From contig NC_064617.1 of NCBI RefSeq assembly GCF_023898315.1, positions 619,991,000 to 620,054,999 on the forward strand: 64,000 nt of DNA, read 5' to 3'. The notes beneath the pieces are model-generated. The model was not told where the DNA came from. It saw only the letters and a list, made by a program, of their open reading frames with translations, and made no database searches. The position numbers and the translations under genes are program-made. Source of the DNA: Schistocerca nitens (lineage: Eukaryota > Arthropoda > Insecta > Orthoptera > Acrididae). This document shows, piece after piece, positions 45,600-57,763 of this stretch. How positions within the stretch are numbered: the stretch's first letter is position 1; each line of letters starts with the position of its first letter.

Positions 45600-46690
45600 A
45601 GGAGACCCGAATGATCCAAAGACATGCTTCCCAAAGGTGATAGTTTTAAAATCCTAACGGTTAACTACTGAAGAATTCGCAACAAACTGCCTGAGCCTGA
45701 AGAGAGCCTACAAAGCGGCGAAGTTCACATAAAACTACTTACAGAAAGCTGGTTAAAATCTGAAGTTGCCAGTACTGAAATTTTTGAGGAAAATTTAAGA
45801 ATATGCCAAAATCATAGGCTAACATAATCTGAGGTGGTGCGCACGTAGCAGTAGATAAATTCAAATCCACGGAGACAGGACCTGAAGCTGCGTGCGAAAT
45901 CATTTGAGAAAGACACAGTATCAGTGGTGGGAATTAAGTCAAAATTGTATTGTGCCACCGACCACCAGATTCGATTCCTGATGTAACCGAAAACCTTAGA
46001 GAAACTCTGAGTTCATTTATACCGAAGTTCGGCAAATGTACTCTAAACAACGTAGATGACTGTAAATATCTTCAACATTTCGCGGCCCTGTCAGCAACTG
46101 TGTAAATATTAATTTTAATAATTAACTGCCTCAGTTCCAGTACAGCACTCGTGGCCGACGCATAGCGGTCGCGAAGTGGGGCCGAGGCAGTTCCAGATAA
46201 GACGATAATTTATGGATTTGTAGTTTTACCTTGACGATGTCCGCTATGGACAATCGGTAGTTACTGTTATTATGTAGAAAGCTGGGTGAACCCTACTGAA
46301 ACCTAGGTAAATTCAAGGCAAACGGTGCAACTGAGGCTGTTAATTATTGAAATTAAAATTAGTAGATGACTGTGATCATTTAATAATACATTGCGATAGT
46401 TACAATTTTGGTAGTGGTGGGCATGACAAGGCACACTGTGGAGTATTACTAAATGCCTTCTCTGAAATCCATCTAGGACAGATGGTTTCGAAACCCACTC
46501 ATGATGGAAATATATTATATCTAAAGGTAACAGGTAAACCTGGCCTCTTTCAGAATTTCTACATCGAAACTGATATCTGTGATAATGAGTCACTTGTAGT
46601 AACAATGATTACCATAATACAAAGGACAACTAAAACAAGTAGAAAGATTTACGTGTCCATTACACTTCGGGGGTCGTGGTTGAATGTCGT
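45600..46690 (+). mobile_element. LINE endonuclease-domain remnant, interrupted
   Basis: 45640-46030 read across frames gives an AP-endonuclease N-terminal half: RIRNKLPEPEESLQSGEVHI, LLTESWLKSEV (normally LTETWL), then a CATDHQIR region (normally YRPP). After about 240 bp of unrelated sequence, 46347-46600 continues with LLNAFSEIHLGQMVSKPTHDGNIL, the second half of the same domain (normally LLDAF-EIGL-QLV-EPTR-GNILDL). No RT part follows. Confidence 0.7.
46080..46325. other. About 245-bp insertion in the LINE remnant, with hairpin
   Basis: Separates the two halves of the endonuclease reading. At 46121-46194 AACTGCCTC...GAGGCAGTT forms an inverted repeat with a GC-rich loop. Origin not recognised. 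Confidence 0.5.
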
Positions 46691-46857
46691 CGCATACCTT
46701 TAATTAACACTCGCCATGAATTTTCGTTTGATGTCGCTTGTCGTAATAGCAAAAGGCGGTCGGTTCGTAGATCACTCACCTCTGACGCTACTTCGATCTC
46801 TTCCGTAAATCTGCTACATCGGTGTGGAAAACTTAACGACGAAAGTAACTTTCATAT

Positions 46858-47400
46858 GAGGTGTGGCTGAAAAGTAATATACATGACGAAACTTGGACCA
46901 TACGTAGGAAGAGATGCTACTGTGTAGTACAGTACGTAACTGAAGTAAATACGACATGAGGCGAACAAAAATGACTCTTTTGTTCTAAGACAATAATAAA
47001 ACTCAAGTCACCGCTATCCATGATGATCCCTGGACATTACAAAATGCCGAACATTGTCCTTAATAGGGTGTGTAATCACCACAGACGACAATGCATGATA
47101 TGCAACGTCTTCGCATGCTGGCCATAACCTTGGTAAAGAGTTCCATTGTTCCACCAGCACGGTTGACAATTGATGTATGGTCGTTTAAGCACTAGTGGAA
47201 TGAGTACTGTCTCAAAATACCGTTGACCGGTGAATGTAGCGTGCCCAATGGTCTTACGTTCAGTACATCCATGCAGTATTATGCATGCTCACACCATAAC
47301 ACCATCCACCTGCTCCACCAAAGCTATCATGTTCGACGATGTTGGTGGATGCATTATTTGTTCCCTACTCCTGCCATACGAGTTTACGTTCAGCACTGGT
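46858..47400 (-). pseudogene. Tc1-like transposon remnant, reverse half of an inverted pair
   Basis: Reverse-strand reading has GGAGGWCYGVSMHNTAWMY (central transposase, normally GGSVMVWGGIS) and then, past a decayed stretch, SSVVITHPIKDNVRHFVMSR, matching the 3' end at 38690-39370. The end near 46858-46890 (GTGTGGCTGAAAAGTAATAT) is probably the terminal repeat. The order is shortened, so most of the C-terminal catalytic region is gone. Confidence 0.7.
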
Positions 47401-47750
47401 GTTGAATGCACCACCACAAGAACTTACCAAACTCGTTGCCAGCATGGGAGCACGTTGCAAAACATGTACTGCCAACCGCGATGATCAAAATCGCTATTAA
47501 GAATCATGTCATGTCTTCTGCAGTGTCCAGGGGACCATCATGAATCATCGTCACTTCAGTGTAATTATACCCTTTGACTAAAAGTGTCATTTCCGTTCAT
47601 TCATTCTGTATTTCTTTCATTTACTTTCTGTAATATGACGGAGCAATTGTCTCTACGTTTGTTCCGAGCTACATCGGGCTATTTTATTTGGCAGTGACAC
47701 ATTGTGCGAAACTTACTCTCGTCCTTAAGTGTTGCACACTACTGTAAATA
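47401..47750 (+). pseudogene. Tc1-like transposon 3' remnant, forward half of an inverted pair
   Basis: Carries CCAGCATGGGAGCACGTTGC ... CAGTGTCCAGGGGACCATCA, matching the complement of 47010-47115, and the same 3' UTR as the 38690-39370 copy. Two members of one family therefore lie head to head. Confidence 0.72.
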
Positions 47751-47924
47751 GCAGCTGACAATCAATTAAGCAACATTTTAGGATGCAAGAGATTTATGTG
47801 TTGATGTCGACTGGAAAAAATGACTATATCCTCTCACAATGACCTGATGTGACGTGATGTCACATCAGTTTGGCAGGCCCACAAAAGAAATTTTTCACTA
47901 CTGACCCACACAATATACAAACAT

Positions 47925-49080
47925 CAAAAAAAGTTTTGCATCACATCGGCTCCTGGAGTACCGGAACCTGTACAGAAAATTGGAATAGAAATCAACATAA
48001 TCATTTCCGCTCTTTTTATTGCTCATGAAATCCACACATTGCATGTTGTACCATGATACAGCGAGACCTCCAGAGGTGGTGGTCAAGACTGCTGTACACA
48101 CCGGTACCTCTAATACCCAGTAGCATGTCCTCTTGCATTGATGCATGCCTGTATTCGTCGTGGCATACTATTTACAAGTTCATGAAGGCACTGTTGGTCC
48201 AGACTGACCCTCTCCTCAACGGCTACTCGGCGTGGATCCTTCAGAGTGGTTAGTGGGTCACGTCGTCAATAAACAGCCCTTTTCAATCTACCCCAGGCAT
48301 ATTCGATGGGGTTCATGTCTGCAGAACATGCTAGCAACTCTAGTCGAGCGATGTCCTTATGTTGAAGGAAGCCATTCACAACATGTGCACGATAGGGACG
48401 AGAATTGTCGTTCATGAAGATGAATGCCTCGCCAATATGCTGCCGATTTAGTTGCACTATCGGTTGGAGGATCGCATTCACGTATCGTACAGACGTTTCG
48501 GCGCCTTCCATGACCACCAGCGGTGTACGTCGGCCCCACGTAATGCCACCCCAAAAACGCAGGGAACCTCTACATTGCTGGACAGTGTGCTAAGGCTTTC
48601 AGCCTGACCGGGTTGCCTCCAAACAGGTCTCCAGCTTTTGTCTGGTTGAAGGGATATGAGACACTCATCGGTGAAGAGTACGTGATGCCAATCGTGTGCT
48701 GTCCATTCGGCACGTTGTTGGGCCCATCAGTACCGCGCTGCATGGGATCGTGATTACAAAGATGGACCTCGCCATGAAAGTCGAGAGTGAAGTTGCGCAT
48801 CATACAGCCTATTGCGCTCAATTTGAGTCGTAACACGATGTCCTGTGGCTGCACGAAAAGAATGTTCAACATGGTGGTGTGCTGTCAGGGCTCCTCGGAG
48901 CCATAATCCGTAGGTAGCGGTCATCCACTGCAGTAGTAGGCTTTGGGCGGCCTGAGCGAGGCATGTCATCGCCAGTTCCTGTCTCTCCTCCATGTCCGAA
49001 CAACATCGCTTTGGTTCACTCGAGACGCCTAGACACTTCTCTTGTCGAGAGCCCTTCCTGGCACAAGTGCAACAAAAATA
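47925..49080 (-). mobile_element. Tc1-like transposon, nearly full length, degenerate
   Basis: The left end contains CATCAAAAAAAGTTTTGCAT, a Tc1-type terminal repeat. Reverse strand: an N-terminal segment with LCQEGLSTREVSRRL (about 49065) and DMPRSGRPKPTTAVDDRYLR; a middle with FWGGITWGRRTPLVVMEGAE; VRYVNAILQPIVQLNRQHIG; IFMNDNSRPYRAHVVNGFL, where the second Asp is normally DDNSRPHRA; and CSADMNPIEYAWGRLKRAVY (third acidic region). Several stops and shifts between 48570 and 48900. Confidence 0.87.
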
Positions 49081-49682
49081 CGCAACATTTAACTATATTT
49101 TGAGGCTGCTAACAATCTTTTAATCCGACTGTAAGCCACGTATGCAATGTCATTGGCTAAGTTTTACTTATTTGTATGCCGTCGTAATGAAGATTTCCTG
49201 TCCAGTGGTTAAGGCAAATCGCTCTAATTATCATAGAGAATGATTAATATAACTCACCGTTATTACTAAAATTTTGGCGTAATGAGTTTATGATTTACTT
49301 CAAATACAATTTCCTTAGAACTGCATGAACCAACTCATATAAGATAGTCCAGAGTAACCACAACCGAAAAGGTCCAGTTAATCACACTGTCTGCCTGCGT
49401 TTCCTAGACACACTAGTGTTCACAAACTATACTCTCATAGTAATACATTTAACCACGTTAAAGTACTGTAAATTTGTGTCTTTCGAGGTAATATTTACAA
49501 ATTTAATGTCAGATGGGTACGTGGGGGTCTAAGGAAACGAAATAATTGCAACTGTAGGTTCGTAACCAACAGTTGTATATTGAATTTAAGACAGACGAGA
49601 ACCTCGACTCAGTTTTCCGGAATGGTCTGTAAGATGTGCAGAGAGAAGCAGACTTTTGTCTAAGTACTAAGTGAAGTACACT
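49081..49682. other. No gene seen
   Basis: AT-rich, only short frames. Confidence 0.45.
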
Positions 49683-50880
49683 GTCGGAATAAAAATTGCA
49701 ACACCAAAAAATAACTAATGGAGAGTAATGAAATTTATGGAATACATTTGTCTAGGTAACATATTTAAGGATTAACACTGCAAGGTGACTAACTGATACA
49801 AGCTCGAGATAAGACATTGAATATGTGAAATGCTGCTACATTAATAACCACTGTTAGAATCAGAATGTTGAAAGAAAGCATGCAAAAGGATGCTTTGTGT
49901 TGCAGCCATCAATTTCTGAGATGGAATTCTATGCCTTTTGCACTCGGTCGCTCAACACGTGGATGGTTAATGCTGTTTGTGGATGACGCTGGAGTTGTCG
50001 TTCGATGATGTCACATATGTGCTCGATTGGAGACAGATCTGGTGATCGAGCAGGCCATGGCAACATGTGGACATTGTGTAGAGCATGTTGGATTATAGCA
50101 GCGGTATGTGGACGAGTGTTACCTTGTTGGAAAGCATCCCCTGTTATCCTGTTCATGAGTGGTATAACAACAGATCGAATCACCAGACTGATGTACAAAT
50201 TTGCAGTCATGATGAGTGGGATAACCAAGAGAGAGCTCCTGCTGTCATATGAAATCACACGCAAGATCATAAACCTATGTGTGGGTCAAGTGTATTTAGG
50301 ACGCTGGTAGGTAGGTTGCAGGCCCTCAACTATCCTCCTTCTAACCAACACATGGCCATTACTGGCACCGAGGCAGAATCAGCTTCCATCAGAGAACACA
50401 ACAGACATCTACCCTGCCTCCAATGTGCTCTCGCTTAACGCCACTGAAGCCGCAAATGGGACAGTTTCGGGTCAGTGAAATGCACGCTACAGGGCATCTG
50501 ACTCGGAGCTGTTCTTGAAAAACCGATTTGTAACAGTTCTTTGTGTCACTGTGGTGCCAATTGCTGCTCAAATTGCTGCTACACATGCAGTACAATGGGC
50601 CAGAGTCCCTCACAGATTACGATGGTCGCCCCTCTCGATAGTGCCAAGTGGCCATCTGGAGCCCCGTCTTTCTTGCGACCGTACATTCTCGTGACTTCCG
50701 CTGCCAGCAATTATGTACAGTGGCTGTATTCTTGCCAAGGTTTTCTGCATTGTTGCAGAAGGAGGATGCAGCTTCTCGTAGCCCTTTCACAAGGCCTCGT
50801 TGAGGTGTTCATGATGGCGTCTTTGTCGCATGAAACTTCATTCTTGACTAACGTCTTTTCATTAACTTTCGAGAAGAGAT
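49683..50880 (-). mobile_element. Tc1-like transposon, second subfamily, degenerate
   Basis: The left terminal word GTCGGAATAAAAATTGCAAC opens the element. On the reverse strand, 50270-49929 reads GDAFQQGNTRPHTAAIIQHAL (second catalytic Asp replaced by Asn in QGN) and WPARSPDLSPIEHICDIIERQL, the third acidic region with Ile where Trp is usual. The N-terminal half (50880-50300) is present in broken frames (LSRGATIVICEGLWPIV; LPVMAMCWLEGG-like). A substituted catalytic residue plus stops makes it inactive. Confidence 0.83.
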
Positions 50881-51877
50881 TTACTTTACAAAAATAGCGG
50901 AATAACTAGTTGTCACATCAAAAGAAATAGATAGATCAACTACCATTTTTCACCTTCTAGAATAACTATGTTTCGACTAACAAGATAAAAAGCACAGAAA
51001 CAAGGCTGAGAAGGTGAAGGAATGAGAAATGGAAAGAAAATGAAAAAAGGAAAAAAGTAAGAAAAAGGGGTAGCGAAAGAAATGGTAGAGCTTCTATCTA
51101 GTAATCTAATTATCTTCGGTCCCGAGGTCGCCTTTTTGACTAAGAAATCTTCAGCAATGGCGGCCGAAGACATTCGTTGTAAGGAATCATCTTCGTTCTG
51201 CCAACGGCTTTGTCAAAGAGGGCGCAGGAACAAATAGAAGATCAGGACGCCCTCTCACTCTTGGAGTGGGAAACTGTCCCTTCCAGGGGGAAGGATTGAC
51301 AATTGTCAACGGTATGAGGATTCAGATGACAATGAAAAACCATTGCAGCAAATACACATCTAATGTCATGTGGCGTTTAACTGAAAACGAGTCACCATGA
51401 TATCTTCACTGGCAAACGATTCCAGATTAGCTCCCGATTCGGTTCTCTGGCAGGATACTACACTGGAGAGATGATCACGGAATAAGGATTGACTAACTAA
51501 TGAAAGGATCGTGGATTGTCATAAGCTTAACTGTTGTAGGGGATTAAGAAAAAGTCTCATTCTAGATATAGTGGATATCAACGAAGTGGAAAGAAGGTAA
51601 TAGTTTACGTTGACACGAATTTAGGGTAATACCAAAAACAGCAGGAAACTATATCGAGGGTAGGATGCGTTACGAATAGGAATGAAGATCAGAGAGTGAG
51701 TTACTCTGAGCAATTCAATAATAGGATTAATATCTTCAAAATCAACAGCTAATCAACGCCAACAACAATAATTCAAGCATACTTACAAACGTCGCAAGCA
51801 GGAGATGAACAGAGGCACTGAACGGGTAACTCAATGTGTAAAGGGACATGAAAATATGAAAATCACGAAGGATTTGA
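50881..51877. other. No gene seen
   Basis: A purine-rich stretch at 51000-51090 (GAAAAAAGGAAAAAAG type); otherwise unremarkable. Confidence 0.45.
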
Positions 51878-52071
51878 GCCGGCCGCGGTGGTCTAGCGGT
51901 TCTAAGCGCTCAGTCCGGATCCGCGCGACTGCTACCGTCGCAGGTTCGAATCCTGCCTAGGGCATGGATGTTTCTGATGTCCTTAGGTTAGTTCGGTTTA
52001 AGTAGTTCTAAGTTCTAGGGGACTGATGACCACAGATGTTAAGTCCCATAGCGCTCAGAGCCATTTGAACC
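51878..52071 (+). mobile_element. tRNA-derived SINE, family 1
   Basis: Head GCCGGCCGCGGTGGTCTAGC, box B GGTTCGAATCC, end GCTCAGAGCCATTTGAACC. Perfect target duplication AAGGATTTGA at 51868-51877 and 52072-52081. Confidence 0.95.
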
Positions 52072-52084
52072 AAGGATTTGAACT

Positions 52085-54240
52085 CAGTGATAAAGAGACT
52101 TGAGGCGGTATTATGGGACAATATAGAGTCAGTAGTACGAAGAGTGTAGGTGAAAGGCTACTTGAATTTTGCGGTAAACTCGAGTTAATAATAGTGAATA
52201 CACTGCTGAAAAATCACAAGAGGAAGAAGTATGTCTGTAAAAGTTTTGGAGACACGGGAAGATACCAATTGGATTACAGCACACTTAGACAGACATACAG
52301 AACTCAAATATTGAAATGCGAGACATATCAGATTCAAAACACCATTTCGTACAGATGAATGGTAGGCTGAAGTTTAAGAGAAATATCAGGAAGAATAAAA
52401 ATGGAAACAAGTAGGATAGAGAATAACTGAAGGACAATGACGTGTATTTGATATACCCAAAAGCGGAGATACTGCGATAATGAACACCACAGTAAGCAGT
52501 TCATTTCAAGAGGAACAGACACATCTCCAAAAAGGGCGATCACAGAATTTGGACAGACACACATGTTCTATGAAACAAGCAAGTACGGAATTGCTCAGTG
52601 AGAGCCAGGAAAACAGCAGAAGAAGGCATTTAAAAATTAACAAATAGGAAGGACTACGAATCTAAGGTGAAAAGACTGCAAGAAATATGTGACGAGGTCG
52701 AAAAATAAATGTTCGGCGAATGACATCGTCAAAACATAGAAATGTCAAAATTAAAAGCAAAGCTGTCAACATTAAGAGTGGAGGGTTAATTCCAGTGTTA
52801 AACGTAGAGGAAAGAGAGGATTGATGAAAAAAACGACTAGCTACTGACGTGATGGAAGAAGAAATCGAACACAATTGACAAAACAAAGGAGGACCGGTAC
52901 TACAGAAAGGGTTTGACAAAGCTTATAAAGGCCAGTGATTAAAGAAGGCAGAAGGAATGGATAACATTTCTTCGGAATTTCTAAAATCATCGAGAATAGC
53001 GGCAACCAAACGACCATTCCAGTTAGTGTGTGGAATATTTGACACTGGAGACGTACCCTCAGACTTCAGGAAAAAAGTACCATTTATGCAATCCCAGTAA
53101 AAGCAATGGCAAATACGTGCGAGAAAGATCGCATGTTCTGCTTAACAAATCATGCTTCATGAACGGAAAATAAAATTGAGGCTCTGTTAGATGACGAACA
53201 GTTTTGCTTCAGGAAAGATAAAAGCCCCTAGAAAGAAACTTCTGGCATCGTGCTTGATAATGAAACCAAGACTTAAGAAAAATCAAGACATGTTCATAGC
53301 ATTTGTTGTCCTAGAAAAAGCGGTCGAAAGTGCAAAACGGAGTAAGAAGGTTAGTGACATACAGTATGTGTAAAAACCAAGAAGAAACAATGGAAGACCA
53401 AGAATAAGTTCCCGGAGTGAAACGACTGTAAAACAAAGCTCCAGTCATTGTCCGCTGCTGGTCAATCTGTACATCAAAGGATCAATGGCGAACATGAAGA
53501 CAGGGTCAGGAGATGAATTAAAATTCAGGGTGAATGAATATGAATCATACTATTCGCTTATAATTGTTTACCTCAGTCAAAGCGAGGAATTATTACAGGA
53601 CATACTAAAAGGAATCAGCAATCAACTGAACTCATAATATGGACTGAGAGTAAATCGAAGGAATACGAAAGTAATAAGAAGTAGCAGGAGTGAGATTATC
53701 ATAAACTTAACATCAGAGGTAGGAACCACGACATAAACGAAGTAAAAAGTTGCAAGCAAAACAACATGTGTTGGAGAAAGCTAGGAGGGCATAAAAAGAA
53801 GACTAGCACAAGCAAAGTGGGTATTCGCTATCAAAAGATGTCTACCTGTTTGAAACATCGGCCTTAATTTGACAAAGAAACTTCTGGGAATGTACATCTG
53901 GATCAAAGCTTTTTACTGAAGTTAATCGTCTACTTGAATTAAGATGAAACTGGAAAAGAAGAGAACTGAAGCGTTTCCCATGTTTTGTGTTGTAGAAGGA
54001 TGTTAAAAAATGGAAATGGTAAGAAAAGGAAAGAGGGGATTTTCTGTGCAGAATCGCCCAAGAAGGAAACCTGTAGAAAGCACTGATTAGAAGGAGGGAC
54101 AGGATTAGTGAATATGTCATAAGGCAATAGGAAATAACGTCAGTGGTATAACAGGGAGCTGTAGAGCTGTAATGGATGACAGAGACTGGAATATGTTCCT
54201 CAAATAATTGAGGCAGTTGGATGTAAGTGCTGCTGTGATA
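52085..54240 (+). mobile_element. Old RTE-like LINE, endonuclease and RT, highly decayed
   Basis: 52113-52300 has the end of an AP-endonuclease: SVGERLLEFCGKLELIIVNT, then KRKKYVCKSFGDTGRYQLDY (normally TW-SPDG-QIDYI). 52950-53420 gives an RT start (GMDNISSEFLKSS, GIFDTGDVPSDF) and later DDEQFCFRKDK. Near 53890-54230 remnants of the C terminus include a DDRDWNMF-like ending. Almost every conserved block has a stop or shift. It is the most degraded RTE-like copy here and the only one retaining endonuclease sequence. Confidence 0.7.
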
Positions 54241-54561
54241 TAAAAAGGTTGTTGCCATAGAGGAAGCCTTCTGTTGGACGCTTCAAATTAGTCAGAAAAC
54301 TACTGCCCTCAAAATAGTACACTAACCTTGTAACTCAATTTTAAAGTAAAATTTTCCAAACAAACACAACGCCGAATTGTCCTCGCGTCTCGATCCAAAG
54401 TACTTTCCCGGACCTCTTTAACAAACCTGTCCTCTGCTTCCCTAATACTAGTTTTACGTTATTGCTATATTTCGCGTATTTTCTTACTATTATCGCTAAC
54501 TACTTGTAGAATGTGGTGTACACAAAAGTTCACATCAAATATTGTAATGGGATACTTTTGC

Positions 54562-54760
54562 GCCGGCCGGAGTCGCCGTGCGGTTCTAGGCGCTACAGTC
54601 TGGAACCGAGCGACCGCTACGGTCTCAGGTTCGAATCCTGCCTCGGGCATGGATGTTTGTGATGTCCTTAGGTTAGTTAGGTTTAATTAGTTCTAAGTTC
54701 TAGGGGACTGATGACCACAGATGTTAAGTCCCATAGTGCTCAGAGCCATTTGAACCATTT
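54562..54760 (+). mobile_element. tRNA-derived SINE, family 1
   Basis: Head GCCGGCCGGAGTCGCCGTGC, box B GGTTCGAATCC, end GCTCAGAGCCATTTGAACCA. Perfect target duplication GATACTTTTGC at 54551-54561 and 54761-54771. Confidence 0.95.
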
Positions 54761-54771
54761 GATACTTTTGC

Positions 54772-55827
54772 AATTACCCACATTTAAAGAGACCTGCACT
54801 CATTACAATAAGTAATTCATTAAAGACCAATCTGATACTGCTGCTGACACTTTCTGCATAAACTTTTACGTGCACTGTGATGATTAGAGGTCCTTACATG
54901 TTACGCTTTCTTGAGGCACGCCGGATGTTACTTTCGTTTCTATTGAACTTCTGCCGTCCAATATAGGATGCTGCAATGGGTGTCCAACCAGGGGCCCAAA
55001 TCAATGATAAACTTCAATTTCCAACTTCAATTTCAAACGCTCGCCACACGATGCTGTTCTTTTATCGGTCCATCCCGTTCTTAAAATTGTTACCCGTGCT
55101 ATAGATGAACCCTCAGAGGCTCGTAACCGATCAAAACGGCAGACATGCTGGTCAGTTATTTTACGGATATCTTATTTGTAACTCCGAAACTAAAGATTTA
55201 GAGATGTATAATGGGATTAATTTATCTAAACACAGTCAAATTTGGTTTTATTTCTGTACAGTTCGGATAAAGAACCTTTCCCTAGATCTGATCACTAAAA
55301 CTCGGTACTGGTTAGAAACCTTCATATGGATTGCAATAAATGTTGCTAATGTTTACTATCTAATGGTACTGTAAATCAAATATCACATTAATTCTATTAT
55401 TTGTAGTCATATATATATAAACTTGTTAATGAAATTTCATACATAAAATATCCCATTATTTACATCTAGCTTTCTTAGTTAAAGAATTATAAATTAATAT
55501 AGTCTCAATTACTTAAATGTGTTAACTATATACCTCCGACCGTCCTCTCTTTTTTTCCCCTCAACGATGCGGCCCAAAAGCTTCGTCCTCTTCGAATGTC
55601 GTCCAGGTAAGCTTAAACGATGAACAATCCTGGGTGGTATTGGGTTATACTAGCCAAATATTCATAGAGTCGATCACATCTGTGATTATGACCGTATCAC
55701 AGTTAGTTGTTGACAATTACATGCTGTGTGGAAAGTCAATCGGGAATCTGCAAAGATCTACATATTCACCTGCATTAATTGTTTCCAGGCTGTCGTGCAT
55801 GAATAAAGTATGCTGCGTATCATACAA

Positions 55828-55828
<1 letters not shown>
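54772..55828. other. No gene seen
   Basis: Frames at 55105-55374 and 55634-55828 have no recognisable domain. Confidence 0.45.

Positions 55829-55894
<66 letters not shown>
55829..55894. repeat. (TA)n microsatellite
   Basis: About 32 TA units directly at the 5' end of the next LINE. Its translation as a YIYIYI run is an artefact. Confidence 0.95.
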
Positions 55895-55900
<6 letters not shown>

Positions 55901-57468
55901 CAGAGCTATTAAAAAACCTAGGACCAAAGACGTTGCAAGAGCTCACAAAAATAATAACAAAAATACGGGAAACAGAAAAATTACCAGAGGAGTGGAAATG
56001 TGCCCTTATTCACCCGTTACATAAAAAAGGAGACAGAACAAATGTCAATAACTACAGGGGAATCTCACTTTTACAAGTCACCTACAAAATTCTCTCAACA
56101 TGCCTGCTGAAAAGAACACAAGAGCAGCTGGAATGCCAAATTGGTGATTATCAAGCAGGCTTCCGCCCTGGTCGCTCATGCATAGAACAAATATTTAATT
56201 TAAAGACAATATTAAAACACAAAGCAATTAGAAATGCCCCCAGAATTTGTACATTTGTAGATTTTAAGAAAGCCTATGACTCAATTGACCGGCAATCTTT
56301 GTTTAACATTTTAGAGGAAATTGGACTTGACTCCAAAACACTAAGGCTTATCAAAGAATCACTGACAGACACTGTATCTAAAGTTAAATTCAGGGGAGAA
56401 ATCTCTGAAGCTTTTCTCATAAAAACTGGAGTACGTCAAGGTGACGGGCTATCTCCACTTTTGTTTAATATAGTCCTGGATAAAGTCATTAAGGAATGGG
56501 AAAAAGAATTAAAAAATCAATCCTACTGGAAACCAATCCATCTTGGTAGAACCAAAGACAACGTGGAGATATCTTGTTTAGCATTCGCGGACGACTTGGC
56601 CATACTTGCAGATGATGAAGAAATCGCCACCAAACAAATAGAGATCCTTAAGGAATGCGCGGAGAAAGTAGGTTTACAAATTTCGTTTCAAAAGACAGAA
56701 TTTTTCTGTACAAAATTCCATATACACAGTTTGAACACAAAATATGGGAAAATAAATAGAGTAAAACATTTTAAATACCTAGGTGAAATTTTGGAGCCAA
56801 CCGGAGGAGAGAAAGTTGCACAGAAGATCAGACAACAGAAAATGAAGAGAGCATATGGTATGACACATGAAATATACAATAAAAAATGCATCTCCTCGAA
56901 CACAAAAATCAGACACTACTGCGCAGTAATTAAGCCAGCAGCACTATATGCTAGTGAAACGCTCACACTCCACACAAAATGTGATTTAGAAAAAATACTG
57001 AAAGAAGAACGAAAAATTATGAGAAAGATTTTAGGTCCAAAATTAACAGAAGAAGGATACCGGATACAATCAAGAAGAACCACAGAAACTATATCAAACC
57101 TGGCAGCAGACATAAGAAGGCGAAGATTAAAATTTTATGGACATGTCACTAGACTTCCCCCCACACGACTCACCAACAGAATTCTCACTTACATAGAAAA
57201 AGTCAAATCAACAACACCATGGATTAGCCAAGTAAAATTAGATTTACAAAAAGCAAATATTGAACTTAAAGATGTCAAAGATAGAAAAACTTTTAGAAAT
57301 AAGGTGGAAAAGTGGAATGTATTGTCGGAGAAGGAAGTACTAAAGAGACCAGGAACAAAATGGACAGAAGAAAGAAAAAGAAAACATGGAGAACGAATGA
57401 AAGAAGTATGGAAGAAACGACGTCAGAAAGCTTTGCGTGATCCTTCTGGGTCCATTCGCGATAAGTAA
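55895..57468 (+). CDS. LINE reverse transcriptase, uninterrupted frame
   Basis: About 524 codons without a stop or shift. RT blocks in order: LPEEWKCALIHPLHKKGDR, NNYRGISLLQVTYKILS, GDYQAGFRPGRSCIEQIF, TFVDFKKAYDSIDRQSL (first Asp), GVRQGDGLSPLLFNIVLDK and the active-site box CLAFADDLAIL. Then come KTEFF and KHFKYLGEILEP (thumb), AALYASETLTLH, RRRRLKFYGHVTRLP and a basic Lys/Arg/Glu-rich C terminus ending SGSIRDK. The frame also reads through the upstream TA repeat to an ATG at 55810, which is not the native start. The endonuclease N terminus is missing, so it is a dead-on-arrival copy, but a recent one. Clade (RTE or Proto2) assigned from overall look only. Confidence 0.85.
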
Positions 57469-57482
57469 TTAAGTAAGTAAGT
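55895..57482 (+). mobile_element. LINE, 5'-truncated, with intact RT frame and TAAG tail
   Basis: Starts immediately after the TA microsatellite and ends with a TAAGTAAGTAAGTA tail after the stop codon, the simple-repeat 3' end used by RTE/Proto2-type elements. Not the same family as the copies at 23.8-27.1 kb. Confidence 0.82.
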
Positions 57483-57763
57483 ATATATCCGAGCTCATTT
57501 CTTGAAAGAACCTTCTTTTTCCCCCAGTGTCGTCACAGTGTTTGAGCTTGGCGGATACACCAGGATCTTGAAATGGCTGGAAACCAACTAAATGATGCTA
57601 CGAGGGCTAGCCACAAAGTACATTACGTTTTCGTTTGTGTCCGTTACGGGCGGGGCTAGCGCGGCCATCTTGGTGTCATGGCATTCCGCCGCTCCAGTCG
57701 GCATCCTGCCGTGCTAGTGAGAGGTTCGTGCTGTACTGCGTTGAGTTACTGTGACAGTTTGAA

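Noticed and set aside
46347-46703. 118-codon frame as a host gene
   Set aside because: It matches the second half of a LINE endonuclease domain.
55810-55894. Poly Tyr-Ile N terminus of the 552-codon frame
   Set aside because: Translation of a (TA)n microsatellite, not native LINE sequence.
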